Shown here: in pieces, positions 10,444-20,935 of the stretch
Numbering within the stretch: position 1 is the first letter of the stretch
Layout: the number at the start of each line of letters is the position of its first letter
Source: Perkinsus chesapeaki
Taxonomy: Eukaryota; Perkinsozoa; Perkinsida; Perkinsidae
NCBI GenBank assembly: GCA_013115145.1
Contig: JAAPAO010000231.1
Location: forward strand, 1-49,369
Direction of reading: 5' to 3'
Length of the DNA: 49,369 nucleotides
Translations under genes and position numbers: made by a program
The notes under the pieces: generated by a model
The model's database searches: none
What the model was told of the DNA's origin: nothing
Seen by the model: the letters and a program-made list of their open reading frames with translations, nothing else

Positions 10444-10597
10444 ATAAAAGATATAATCCATTAATAGTCTATAAATAATATTTATTTAATATTATTTTAT
10501 TATGATGTTATTAATAATACCAAAACCATTATTCATTTGTATGTTGTATGACACCATGATGTTTATCAATCAACTCATACCGAGTTTTATTAAAGTT
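10444..10597 (+). repeat. shared 3' flank, copy 2
   Basis: Nearly identical over 154 bp to 6952-7105. A minus ORF (10765-10529) ends in it with KTRYELIDKHHGVIQHTNE. The remaining stretch to 11083 holds no other gene I can support. Confidence 0.85.
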
Positions 10598-11083
10598 GAA
10601 TAGTAAGAACACACGTATTCGTTCTCCCAAACGCTTACGCCTGTAAAGTAGTCCCTTAACTGTTGTATGGCTAATAACTTGCCGCTTCGGGTTCAATGTG
10701 CTCTCGGTAACGAAAACGCGTTCTGAAGACTCAATGACTTTCAACCTCACCGTTTCTGTGTCCATTTCCGCATCGGTTTGCCTTCACCTTGTGACTCTTG
10801 CCACCACGAGCGACAAAAGACCACGGATGGAAGACAAGGAGCTACTATTCGATGAAAGCGGTTCTGTAACGGATCTACTATTTATACGAGTTTCTTAAAG
10901 TCACTAACTTCGTTTGCTTGGCAGCCATTCTCATATTCACAAACGTAACATTCAGAACTCAGATTATAAAATATTGTTAAGTTGTTATCATCATCATCTC
11001 ATGCGTAATATCTCTAACAACAACTCGACGTTTTGCCTTCCCATTTCTTCAAAGGCCGTCGTTTTGCCTGAATACCAATTGAA

Positions 11084-14000
11084 TCAGTTATCGGATGAAC
11101 TCGAGAACTCACTGATGGCATCGAAATTACGCAGGATGAAATCGAGACATCTCTTCCGAAGCCCGCTTGCTGCATGCATATCCGCCGCCTGAGGCGGAGC
11201 GATCCGCTTGCTGTCACTAAGTACTTTTCTTACTTGTAGAATTGTTGGTGCATTATCGATATTAATACTTTGCAGTATCTCCTTCTCACAAATCTTCTTA
11301 AGTCTATCGATACCGAATTGATCCGCGGTCATAAATAGGTCCATCGCGGAATCAACCGTGAGCTACAAAAGTTGACTGTTGAAAATAACTTTGCAGAATC
11401 ACACGCCATCGGTTTGTTCGTTGAGGTACTTTGATAAGACTCACTTGATGAACCTGGTCAGTATAGAGGAACTCCAAGACACCTTTAAAGGCAATATGGG
11501 TGACTCCTCCTTGAATTGGAATGCATTCATTAGCCGACATGCTAGATTCCTTCATATTCAACGACGGCGAGAACATCGCTCTAAAAGGAAGACTCAACGA
11601 AACGGGCGAGTCCGAGAAGCTTACTGGAAATAGGGACAACGCACACACATCATCTTGTGAGCGTACACCTGATTGGAGGAAAATACGGTATGAGCTTACC
11701 ATTCTGAGCTTAACCCTTTTCCCTTCAACTTCGAACACGACATCCGACCAAGTCGGATCATCCACCATTGCTCTCAGATCCGCCAGCAGCGTAGATTCTG
11801 GAATCTCCACATTAACCTAAGATACTTCTCGAGACGCAGCATTTCCAAAATGACCTACCTCCGAACCCAATGTGAACTTACGGAAGTCATTGAGTCTGTT
11901 TTGACCATCATAACCACCGAAAATGCAGAGACCGCCCCGATAGACAACTCCAGTATGACAGAACCTTAAACCATCGTAATGGACAGTACGTCTCCGATGC
12001 GAGTCACCATAAGTGTGGTACTGGGAAATGTCAAAGTGTTCATTGTATGGGAATGTAATAAGAAAAATGTTTCTAATGAGTGACGAGCATTGAAGCAATC
12101 TGAGCTAGGAATGAATTGCAATTATATACCTAGATGCTCGAAGGAGCCATACGGTTGAAGCAGGTAAAGATTAGCCACCACCGGAATCGAGGTCAGGACT
12201 CCCTCTCCCACTCGCTTTCCAATAACACGAAAAAATTACTGCAAGGTACGGTAGTGACGAGCATGAGTTATGACACAAAATCTACGAGGTGCTGTTGCTC
12301 TGTTATGATATACCTTTCTGATACATGTTCTCACCTCGGGCACGGTCGCACATCACCCTGCTGCTCAGCCATACCGTCTTCTCCACCAGCTGGACTATCC
12401 GGATTGTTACTGCTGCTCGTCGATCGCCAAGCTACCATTACCCGCGCAGGTTCAATTCCCACCAACGGTACTTTTCTCACCCGCTGATGTCCGTCTAAGC
12501 TCGTTCCATCCCCTCGTCACAAGATTGAACTCGTACAAGTCGTTTCGTGCTGTTCCAGTGCTGCCGCCAAACACGTACCTGAACCGTTTGCGTGGAGAAT
12601 TAGTGCGGCGAGGCAGTAATACCGCCTACGACTACCTGCGCGAGGTAGTGACGTTAGCCTCGGGAAAGGACTGCAAAAGACGCTACCAGTCACACAATGC
12701 TTCTTACGCCCGAAGTACCGTATTGCTAATAGTAGAACTAACTATTTGTATTCCACTGTCAGAGTAGGGTATTCCCCTTAGATGAACGAAATGAAGTAGT
12801 AGTTTAGAAGAGGAGGCTTGTAAATCATTCACGCCCACCTACATGCTGTCACCGTAGACCGCCGCTATATGAGAATCCCTAGGGGTCGGAGGGGGTACCT
12901 GATAAAGTTATGATCATAGCGGGGAGAGCGGTATGAAGAATGAAAAGTACGCCAACTTGACCATTTCATCAAGGTCTAAAACGCATAACGGGAAAGATAA
13001 ACTGGTTTGATTTGTCGACGTGTCGGACGTGGGACTCCGAGGGCCTCACAATTTGAAACTCAACTGTGATGGAGTCAACACTCCGGAATGAACTAGCTAC
13101 GGTAAGCCATTTGGAGGCACTGCCTTCAAGGCAGTATAATTCACTAAAGCGGCGAGAACCAGAATGGAATATAAAATCCCTATAACATTTTCTCCCCTCC
13201 TAAACTGACCTTAGAAGACAAGCTTGGCTCAACCATGGACCAAGTGTTGGTGAGAAAATCAAATATATAGAAGTCGTTGAGATGCTTCGACCCATCATGC
13301 CCACCAAACACCAGCATGCTGTCATTATGTATCACTGCAGACGTTCCTAACAACCATACCGGCGCAGGTTCGATTCCCGCCAGCGGCATTTTCTTACTAT
13401 ATCGTGCTCGAGGACCCGCTCCGCTGCCACCAGCCACCTGAGTTGAATGGGCCATGGAGTAGATGACTGTGTTGTGGCCTACCTCCACGGGAGACCATTT
13501 CTCTGAAATGAAGTTGAAGGCGTGGAAATCGTTGCGATAATTACCATCATAACCGCCAAACACATACCTGAGTATTCGGCCTCGAAGGAGCCGGAAACAT
13601 CAGCATCGGCATCAATCGGCTACTTTACTATCTATATATAACATACATATAATATTAATGTAGCCATAAATATATGCCAAGAGCGTTATAACAATACGGT
13701 ACGAGAGAACGGTAGTATATTACAAACTACCGATAGTTGATGATTTGATAGATACTATCAAACATGATAAGATATAATATTGTAACGAGTAGCCGTCCCG
13801 TTGTCTCTGGAGCAGCTCACATGGATGCATTATATTCCACTGCACTATGGCTGTGGCGTGCACTCGGTACAGGTCCCTGAGAGACGGGGGCGCGATAGAA
13901 ATAAGGATAGTATGGGGGAACGAGGTAAGAAAGATTTCTCCGTTACGCCGAATTTCCCACGCGCCTCGAAAATAAGATATTTTCCCGACAAAGTCGGTTT

Positions 14001-15757
14001 GTGAAAATACGCTTCTAGACGGCGGAGAGAGAAGCCAAGAAAATAACACGTTTTGGAATCAGTCAATATGCGGCGAGTGCCGAGCTCGCTAGAAATGAGA
14101 TATCTCTCAACGAAACTGGTTTCTTAAAACGGTTCCGCTTTATTGCCCCCTTAGGGACGAAAGCCACCTACTGTTTGAACCACCGTCGACCAGGACTGAG
14201 CTTGAGTGTCGAACATCCAAAAATCATTAACCCTGAAAAAGAGCAGGTTATCATCATCACAAGCACCAAGCACCACGGATCCACAGACCCACCGAGTGCT
14301 GCCATCATATCCACCAAAGATGTATATATTCCCACGGTAGGGTACTGCCACATGTCTATCTCGCGGTGATGGCCGGGGGGAATAGTACCTTAGGAGACAT
14401 GCTCTTCACGCTCATATCCGACAGAGGAATGGACAGATCGTATGCACCAGTAGAACCTCTCTATAAGTGTGGCGAATCTCAAGACACAATATTTCCAATT
14501 CGTGCCAAAACCGAGTTCAATGAGCACACATAAGCATTTCAGTGCTGCTTTCAAATGGTACACCCTTGCCGGCTCTACCTAGCAGTCAACTCCCCTGCCC
14601 CAGACGAGTGGAAGAAGCAAAACGGCTCTACCACGCTTCCAAACGGCAATTTTTGGGGAACTATTAAATGTTCCTACCAGGAGATGATGAAGACCCCAGA
14701 TTTTTGAACGCTATCTTCGAGTTTCATAATACACCAAAGTCGCAGCCGCCTGCCCCCCCGGACTTACGATATAGTGAACCAGCTCTTTGTGAGGAAATGA
14801 TACCTACATAGGTAGCATCACGGTAAGGTATATTGATATAAGGAGTTATCAGATAACGTACTAACATCATGTTCCCTGGACGATTTATGAAAGCACTCAA
14901 AGGCCATGACTGTATGATAGTCATGACCCTCTTCCGCAATCGAGAATGCATCCGCTGATTTCTAGCTCAAGAAAAATGGTACGTAGCTAGATTACGGTCA
15001 TGGCCCGCATTAGGATCATATTTCTGCGAGGGCAGTCTTCGCGGCATGGGTACTACTACTATTACGCAATGCTCCTCCTGCCGCCGCACAGTACTCAATT
15101 TTCTTAATAAACAAAGTAATTAAAAATAATTTAATAGTTATTTAACAGGGATTAGTATACCTTTGAGCACGTAAGTTCAATTATCTGGTTATAATGTATA
15201 GAGTAATTTTGGAGATAATAATATTGTACAAGCCAAATCTTAATGACCAGATTGCTGCTATATGCGGATGGGGATGTGCATGGCGTGAACAACATCGAGG
15301 GACCTTTAATACTGAGTTTCATACGTCCCAATGCCCATGAAAACTTTATTAATAAATATGAAAAAGTATTCGTTATCAATTTGGCCAATAATACAGCGTT
15401 CACTGGGCTCTCTCGGACGAGGCAGATGGCCAGAACAGAACACCCCTTGGAGAAGTGTCCTCCATTTCCCATTGTCAAAACTTCCCCAACTCCGAGAGAC
15501 GACCTACTTGTAGAAATCATTAACTCTATTACTTCCATCATATCCACCAAACACATACCTACCAGACATGTCAACCCCGCGGAAGGAGCAGCATCATCAG
15601 CATCAGCAGCAGCCTACATGCAGTCATCCACTACAACACTCACATGAAGACTTCTGGCTCGAGGTGGCGTACCACTTGTATGGGAAATTACAGACCAATG
15701 ACCGGGAGATTCTGACACATTTCCTCCACGGAAAGCCAAACCGGGGGACCATCTTCC
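11084..15757 (-). CDS. kelch-BTB-BACK protein, LZTR1-like
   Basis: Exons: 15757-15618, 15558-15508, 15480-15395, about 14393-14293, 14232-14172, 13876-13821, 13567-13483, 13437-13398, 13346-13210, 12578-12481, 12431-12335, 11964-11859, 11816-11715, 11668-11625, 11580-11454, 11362-11234, 11188-11084. Kelch blades are clear: YVFGGYDGSNRVNDFYNFD, YIFGGYDG..VNDFWMFDTQ, YVFGGYDGNYRNDFHAFN, VFGGHDGSKHLNDFYIFD, YVFGGSTGTARNDLYEFN, CIFGGYDGQNRLNDFRKF. Then a BTB domain (WSDVVFEVEGKR, VYAHKMMCVRCPYF, FKGVLEFLYTDQ) and a BACK region (MDLFMTADQFGIDRLKKICE, AADMHAASGLRKRCLDFIL). Known for the family: BTB binds CUL3 and the propeller recruits substrates; LZTR1 itself acts on RAS GTPases. At least one kelch half between 15395 and 14393 and another near 12700 are not placed. 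Most introns are 27-60 nt, one only 27 nt (15507-15481). Confidence 0.88.
11669..11714 (-). repeat. CATACCG-module intron in the BTB domain
   Basis: A 46-nt phase-0 intron between BTB residues VEGKR and VYAHK. It contains GCTCATACCGTATTTTCC. The same motif lies in introns of unrelated genes at 17060-17094, 18607-18659, 18785-18847 and 19629-19675. Confidence 0.7.
12432..12480 (-). repeat. tRNA-B-box-like intron, 49 nt
   Basis: The whole intron (GTGAGAAAAGTACCG...GGTAG) between two kelch exons is the reverse complement of a module with core GGTTCAATTCC (plus strand 12449-12459). Removal joins GCG-G to CT-TGG in frame. It closely resembles 13347-13397 in sequence and orientation. Confidence 0.75.
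13347..13397 (-). repeat. tRNA-B-box-like intron, 51 nt
   Basis: The intron inside the kelch blade ARY|RTSAVIHND. It is made almost wholly of the module: plus-strand core GCAGGTTCGATTCCCGC (4 of 5 T-stem pairs, 7-nt loop) then CAGCGGCATTTTCTTAC, whose reverse complement supplies the GTAAG donor. Confidence 0.8.
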
Positions 15758-16140
15758 CTGTTAAGGCAGCGTAGACTTTAACAAGAATGCCGTTGCTTCT
15801 TCAAAATTAAGTGATTCTGAATGCTTTAATATGATCCTATTGTTCACTATACGAGATAGTGTATATAGTGAATATACCCAACCATTACGAAAACGATTTT
15901 TCCCAATTCTACGAATATCTCCAGTGAATGATTCCATGAAGCTTTAAACACACCAAGATCGACGTAACAATGGTAAGTGAGCTGCTGGCTGGAATATAAT
16001 GACCGTCTACGTATATAAGGATCGAAACCTCTTATGTACATATAATACTCCTGGAAACATCGTCCGACTTGCCGGGGACAGGTGTGTCCATCACCCTCTA
16101 GCACTACTATCATAACTATTTCGACCAGAGAGCTTCTTAC

Positions 16141-16455
16141 CATTCTCCCTTCGGACCTCCTCTACCGGCGGCATAAGTGTGTCCTAAAAATACGCCTACC
16201 AGGGATCGAACCCACGACCTTCCCCACCGTATCGCCCACTCGTCTCCGCCTATGTCTACCAGCCTGTCGAGGGGCACTTGCCAACATCCCCTAAATCACC
16301 AAGTTCTCGGCATTTCAGATCCCCTACTCACCGCAAGACTGCTGCTGCTAGCCTCCTCCTCCTCCTGCTCCTCCTCAAACTCCGGTCTGTGACCAGGTGA
16401 CAGCATCTCATCCAAGTCCGATGCGTCCTCCTCTACTCGCAGCGCCTTGAAATTG
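16141..16455 (-). CDS. acidic exons, possibly the N-terminus of the kelch-BTB gene
   Basis: An exon of about 16455-16332 reads RVEEDASDLDEMLSPGHRPE, then a run of Glu, then ASSSSLA; it splices in frame over a 148-nt intron to 16183-16141 (DTLMPPVEEVRREN), followed by a GTAAGAAG donor. Same strand and upstream of the kelch exons, so it may encode a disordered N-terminus; no junction to the first kelch exon was found. It could instead be a separate gene. Confidence 0.4.
16184..16331 (-). repeat. tRNA-B-box-like module at an intron 3' end
   Basis: The intron between the two acidic exons ends GGTCGTGGGTTCGATCCC, then TGGTAGGCGTATTTTTAG. The module's T-rich tail supplies the polypyrimidine/AG acceptor. 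Orientation is opposite to the copies at 12.4 and 13.4 kb relative to the same strand. Confidence 0.65.
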
Positions 16456-16881
16456 GTAAGCTCTCATAAATAGGTCAGTAATGAATATTATAGTAGTAGG
16501 AGTATGCCTGTAGTGCTATTAACAAACGTCATTTCGTGAGCTTAATAGTAAACACGTATTCCTATATGGCAATTTAAATAATGGAGGAATTGCACGAATA
16601 TTATCGAATTTGTCAAAGCTGAGCAAGCGCTGATCAGACTCCGACTCCAAATGCCCTTTCCCTTTCATACCACTCTTCCCTCGAATCCTGATGATCTCTC
16701 CATCCTCCCTGACATCGTCACCAATTCCCCATAGCCTTATCGACTATTACCTTCCTCGCTGCCACCGCCATCTACCGTTAGTCGAGACATGCCACCCCAA
16801 CCAAAATGACTATAATGTCCAGCTACGTACTCAACATCCCGAACCCTGCACTTCGGAAATAGCCCTAGAGTTCGAGCAACT

Positions 16882-17535
16882 TTAGTCTGGATTCGAACTA
16901 GCGACATCCTCTCGATCCCGATAAATTCCTCTTAAAAGAACTCTCGTTGCGTTCGGAAACGGCATCGGTGTGCAAGGGTGAAGCTTCGAGGTCTGCGGTA
17001 GGAAATCGAGATCCTCAAGTTCTTCTGCCCATGAAAGAGGCACCCTTCTATTCACGTAACTTTAACAAAAGTTTGGTATGAAAGGAAATGTCACCACATA
17101 AATGGTACATGTAACATCGTCAAATACAACACGCCTTCCGAAAGCGGCGACAAACTTGCCGAACTTTTAAACTCGTCACGGCAAAACGGCTGAGACGGTC
17201 CCCGCTCGCAGTAGCCACCTAAAACTACTAAAGCACGCTTCAACCTAAGATACTTACATGACACCGGACAGTATATCTCCTCTAAACTCGGGTTTCCTGG
17301 GGACCTGACCATCAAATCTCTCCCTCACTCGAACTCCCTCATCTAACCACCGCGATCTCCGACTGGGAGGCATGAAATTTTCCCAAAATTTTCCCAAAAT
17401 TTCCATACGTATTGAAGAATAATCCACAACTGCCGTACCTGCAGTTTTATCGGCCTCACCTGGTCCGATCATCATCACATGCAGCACGACAGTTAGGCAC
17501 ACCTGGCAGAGCCATCGACACTCCATAATCGTCAT
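16882..17535 (-). CDS. putative secreted protein, 196 aa
   Basis: Three exons: 17535-17310, 17281-17095 and 17059-16882, with introns of 28 and 35 nt; the three join in phase to a stop at 16882. Residues 1-28 look like a signal peptide (WLCQVCLTVVLHVMMIGPGEA). The mature part has Cys residues (IYCPVSCKYL, GGYCERGPSQPFCRD) and a C-terminal segment with PLSWAEELEDLDFLPQ. No domain is recognised. The start is chosen as the ATG at 17535 because it gives the signal peptide. The 28-nt intron is unusually small; if it is not real the protein ends at the in-frame TAA after exon 1. Confidence 0.5.
17060..17094 (-). repeat. CATACC-module intron, 35 nt
   Basis: An intron with a GTGACA donor and GTTAAAG acceptor containing TTTCCTTTCATACCAAAC. 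Phase 2 on both sides. Compare 11669-11714. Confidence 0.6.
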
Positions 17536-18048
17536 CTCGGCATTCCCAACGGACGCAATCTTGTACCTTTCACGAAACTATTACGGTGCTTTCGGGCCCA
17601 GCTAGCGCTTGAGGGTTTGGCCTCAAGGCTGACTCGTATATCTCTGTATGGGAAGTATTAATCATCTATTGCTACGATTACCATGTTGCTCTAATGAATT
17701 CAAATTACTATTTGGTCAATAATACGTAAGCCAAGGCGCCAGAGAGTTTGCTTTAACCAATACCATTAGGCTTAATTATCATTCGGTATCCAATTATTAT
17801 CAATCTTTACTATCATTGAGTTTATTTATTCCTTATTATTAGGTACCCATCTCCCCTTTCCTCTCCTCCCCAATTTACTACACTCATCGCCCCCAGCATA
17901 TCCTTCCTGAACAGCTTAGGCCCCTCCCGCTCACTTGGGGGACATGGTCGACATGATGCAAGTTGATTATCTAATAACCTTTCATTTTTCACGCGCCACT
18001 AAATTCCCTCTACCAGCGGCAGTGTCCTCCTCCTCCCATACTTCCCCC

Positions 18049-19270
18049 TCATTCCCCTACAGCAATAAGCGTGCTCTCATCCGAATGACCCGGTCTTGAC
18101 TCACTCACTGGCTCAACAACTTTCTGCCGGTCTATCTCTTCCGGAATAGCCTCTTCACCCACAAGGTACTGTTGGGCTTGCCTTCTATTGGCCCAATACC
18201 CCACAGGACCTTCATTAAAGGTCCCCAGTGGGCACTCATACCTGACCAGACCTGTAATACGCCCTGAGACGCTCGCCATTGGTAATTTATTCCTCTGCTC
18301 CCGGCCCGTTCCTCGGTCAAATGGAGTCTGTCTAAATCGATTGAGACTTTAATTTCTACCGGGAAATGGTGCAGTTTTGCAGCCTTCGCCGTGCTACTGA
18401 TATGAGGGCCTTGGGACACTTCAGCACTTCTATGCCCCGCTAAAGGTATGTATGAAACTTTTCCCAGTTAATTTCCTGTCCTCCTCCTAAGTCCAATATT
18501 CCCGCACCGGAGGTTTTCCAAGCCTTCTTTATTCGATGATCAAAGTAAAGAGCGGTATGGCACCCACAAAATAGTTCTACGAGGATTTATAATTGTGATA
18601 TTTTTTCTGCAAGCCAGTTTGCAATCACAAGAAAGAGCGGTATGAAAAGAGCACCTTACTTTTTACAGTCCCCCGGACAGCAATGTCCCGGTGGACACTC
18701 GCGGCACTCTCCACAACAGCAGAACGCACCAATCTCGAATGTTCCGCAATAGGAACAACCGCAGCAGTCCGAGGGCTCCGACGACTACCAAAGCGTTATG
18801 GTCGAATTCAAGATGATTATAGGAGAAATCGGTATGAGCTTCCGTACTGTCTTCTTGCAAGCACATGTCTCTACGTCATTACAGACGCACATGTTTTCTA
18901 TACCCAAAGATACCGCGGAGGTCCGTCGACTGGCCGGCATGGCATCGATGAAGCTCCGGAGCCAGCAGTTCTCAGGGACCTTGGGGAATCATCTTTGAAG
19001 AAAAGGCCGCTGGGAGATCACCTCTGTGAGATCTCGGGCGAGCTGACCGTATTCTAGGGTCTCGGTATCTTAATCCGGTGTGAAATGCACGGTTCAACCC
19101 CTGGATACCTTCAGGGTCATCGACACATTGGCAGCCGCATCGACATCGCCCCCAGCGCTCTGGGCATGTTCCGGGTTTAGTGGGATCCCCGCCAGGCAGG
19201 AAAGGAGACTCTGAAGGCCTATAGCTGACGAATTTCGTGGCGCGCGGTACTTTGTTCAGGAGTAAGGGCA
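18049..19270 (-). CDS. Cys-rich protein, partial gene model
   Basis: Exons with coding character: about 19270-19109 (TCPERWGRCRCGCQC), 18979-18848 (ENMCVCNDVETCACKK), 18784-18660 (DCCGCSYCGTFEIGAFCCCG, then ECRECPPGHCCPGDCKK), 18606-18568, about 18425-18238, and 18205-18049 (GYWANRRQAQQYL ... ESRPGHSDESTLIAVGE, stop). The second to fourth are linked by phase-compatible introns of 63 and 53 nt; the last two by a 32-nt intron. The Cys clusters could bind metal or form disulfides; no signal peptide was located because the first exon is not defined. An exon or two near 19000-19100 and 18430-18560 is missing from the model. Confidence 0.5.
18607..18659 (-). repeat. CATACCG-module intron, 53 nt
   Basis: The intron (GTAAGG...TTGCAG) after the Cys-rich exon contains TTTTCATACCGCTCTTTC, the best match to the module consensus. 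The next intron (from 18567) repeats GCCATACCGCTCTTTAC and the preceding one (18847-18785) has GCTCATACCGATTTCTCC, so three successive introns of one gene carry it. Confidence 0.7.
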
Positions 19271-19564
19271 CGGAGATCGTCTGTAGTGGCTAGACAAGGA
19301 ATTCGGTTTATTACGCGAGGGGGAGGTTCGTAACCTGACAAGGGGCGTATCTTAGGTTGAAGCAAATAGATACTGAAATAGGTCGCTACCTTGTCGTGCT
19401 TCTAATAGTGACAGCAGCACAACAGGGGGAAGCAACATCCCAAATTCATTGAAGGCACTTTTGTTTTGGCCTTCCAGCAGAGTCCAGTAAATCTTGCTCT
19501 CTCACTCTCACTTATATTTCCTCAACGCTATTTTTAACAAGGACTCCTCACTAGGCGATTCAGG

Positions 19565-19828
19565 ATGGCAGTATCTATTCCAGACTTGGAGCAACAGATA
19601 GCGGACCTAGAGGCGGAGCTGGCTCAAGGTTCAGCCATGCATTTCATACCAAAAAAGATTCCTTCTCTCCTTCAGTCGCTAGTATCCTTGGTGCCTCGTC
19701 TACCGACGTTGATCAGTACGAGGATTTGGACCGGCCTGCCGACTTTAAGCCAGGTCGACGGAGCTCCCCTGTGAAGCAACATACCAAGCATCTTGGTAGG
19801 CTTCTTGGGACAATGCTATTGCAACTCG
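19565..19828 (+). CDS. N-terminal fragment with coiled coil
   Basis: ATG at 19565; exon 1 to 19628 (MAVSIPDLEQQIADLEAELA, a short heptad stretch), a 47-nt intron, then exon 2 19676-19828 (ILGASSTDVDQYEDLDRP, then KPGRRSSPVKQHTKHLGRLL) with donor GTAGG. It may be the 5' end of the RAP-domain gene that follows on the same strand, or a separate small gene; no in-phase link was established. A short candidate exon EPPSINELSDIGP lies at about 20470-20507. Confidence 0.45.
19629..19675 (+). repeat. CATACC-module intron, plus orientation, 47 nt
   Basis: The intron between the two exons above contains GCATTTCATACCAAAAAAG. Phase 1 both sides. Confidence 0.6.
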
Positions 19829-20606
19829 GTAGGAGGCCATTCCGTACTTGGAAATAACTTAATTATTATTCAATAATAAATTCAATTTTATTATACAGGT
19901 GCATCTTTTGGCCACCCTGTGTGATATATTTATCTCTACAAGGCTTAAGGTCTGTTCTTATAGGCTTTTTACAATAGACACTATTAAAGGTTATAAATGA
20001 GGATATACTCCCATCAATACAATACTTCTGGTCGGTTCAAATAGGCTTCTTACAGATAGATCTCTCGTGAAGCATTCTCCTTTTTTGGTATATTATTACT
20101 AGTCCCCAAATACTAGTAACATTACTAGTATCACTGCTCCTCCCTACAGCCCTCACACTTTGAAGCTCGCCGAACCGTCATGTGGCATTCGGCAATTTCA
20201 CTTAACATGATAGCGCATTTTTGTATATTACCAGCAAATATCAATTTTACCTGGCGAAGAGGAAAAATGAAATCTCAGAAGTGCCTCCGCATTAGTTAGT
20301 GCATCGATCATCACAAAGGAGATGGGTTTATTAAACTGGATGCCCCACAGTTCCCCTTTCAGAGTCTCTATTGGGTCAAGAGCTATCACCCGACTCGTCT
20401 GGGTCGACCTGTATCGACACTTGGTGGGACCAAAGCGTATCTTTGTTACCTCCATCAACACGGCAGGAGCCCCCAAGCATTAACGAGCTTAGCGATATTG
20501 GTCCAGGTAGGAGTTGAGGAAAGTGTGGTATGAAGATTGTCAGTATATTACGGCTTTTGCACACAATCTCCGACCTTCCTTGTAGCTCGTTTTTATGGTT
20601 GCAGGC

Positions 20607-20800
20607 GTCATCGAGCCTCTCAGTGTTCGTTTGGGGTCATTAAGTGTTCCTAATGTGGAGGAGATAGAATGGAAATTGTGGTATTAAAATATGTTGCCTA
20701 GACTACCCAAAGGCGCCTCCAAATGTATTCCTGCCGGGCCTGATATTTGATGTGTCTCTATGACATCCTGATTGATAATAATCTGTAATGATTATATTAC
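20607..20800 (+). repeat. dispersed repeat, copy 1
   Basis: About 190 bp beginning GTCATCGAGCCTCTCAGTG; nearly identical to 29102-29292. It includes GGAAATTGTGGTATTAAAAT (the reverse of the CATACC module type) and ends in AT-rich DNA. No coding frame; no clear terminal inverted repeats. A non-autonomous element or duplicated segment. Confidence 0.8.
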
Positions 20801-20935
20801 TACATGCTTTTATCTTCATCCTTATATAGCCTTCTCACTCAGCAATAGTAACTATACGAGGCTTTAACGGTTTTAGTAAGCATACTGTACCGAAACCCAA
20901 ACGCTTCTTCATATTTTTCAATCGATGGATTTCAG

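Noticed and set aside
12449-13377. GGTTCAATTCC/GGTTCGATTCC sites as genuine tRNA genes
   Set aside because: Only a T-arm-like 3' half is present. No A box, anticodon arm or complementary acceptor stem could be matched upstream, and they lie inside short introns.
18049-18279. Reading ECPLGTFNEGPVG as an ephrin-receptor-like Cys-rich repeat
   Set aside because: That stretch is better explained as a 32-nt intron: removing it joins VWSG to PVGYWANRR in phase.
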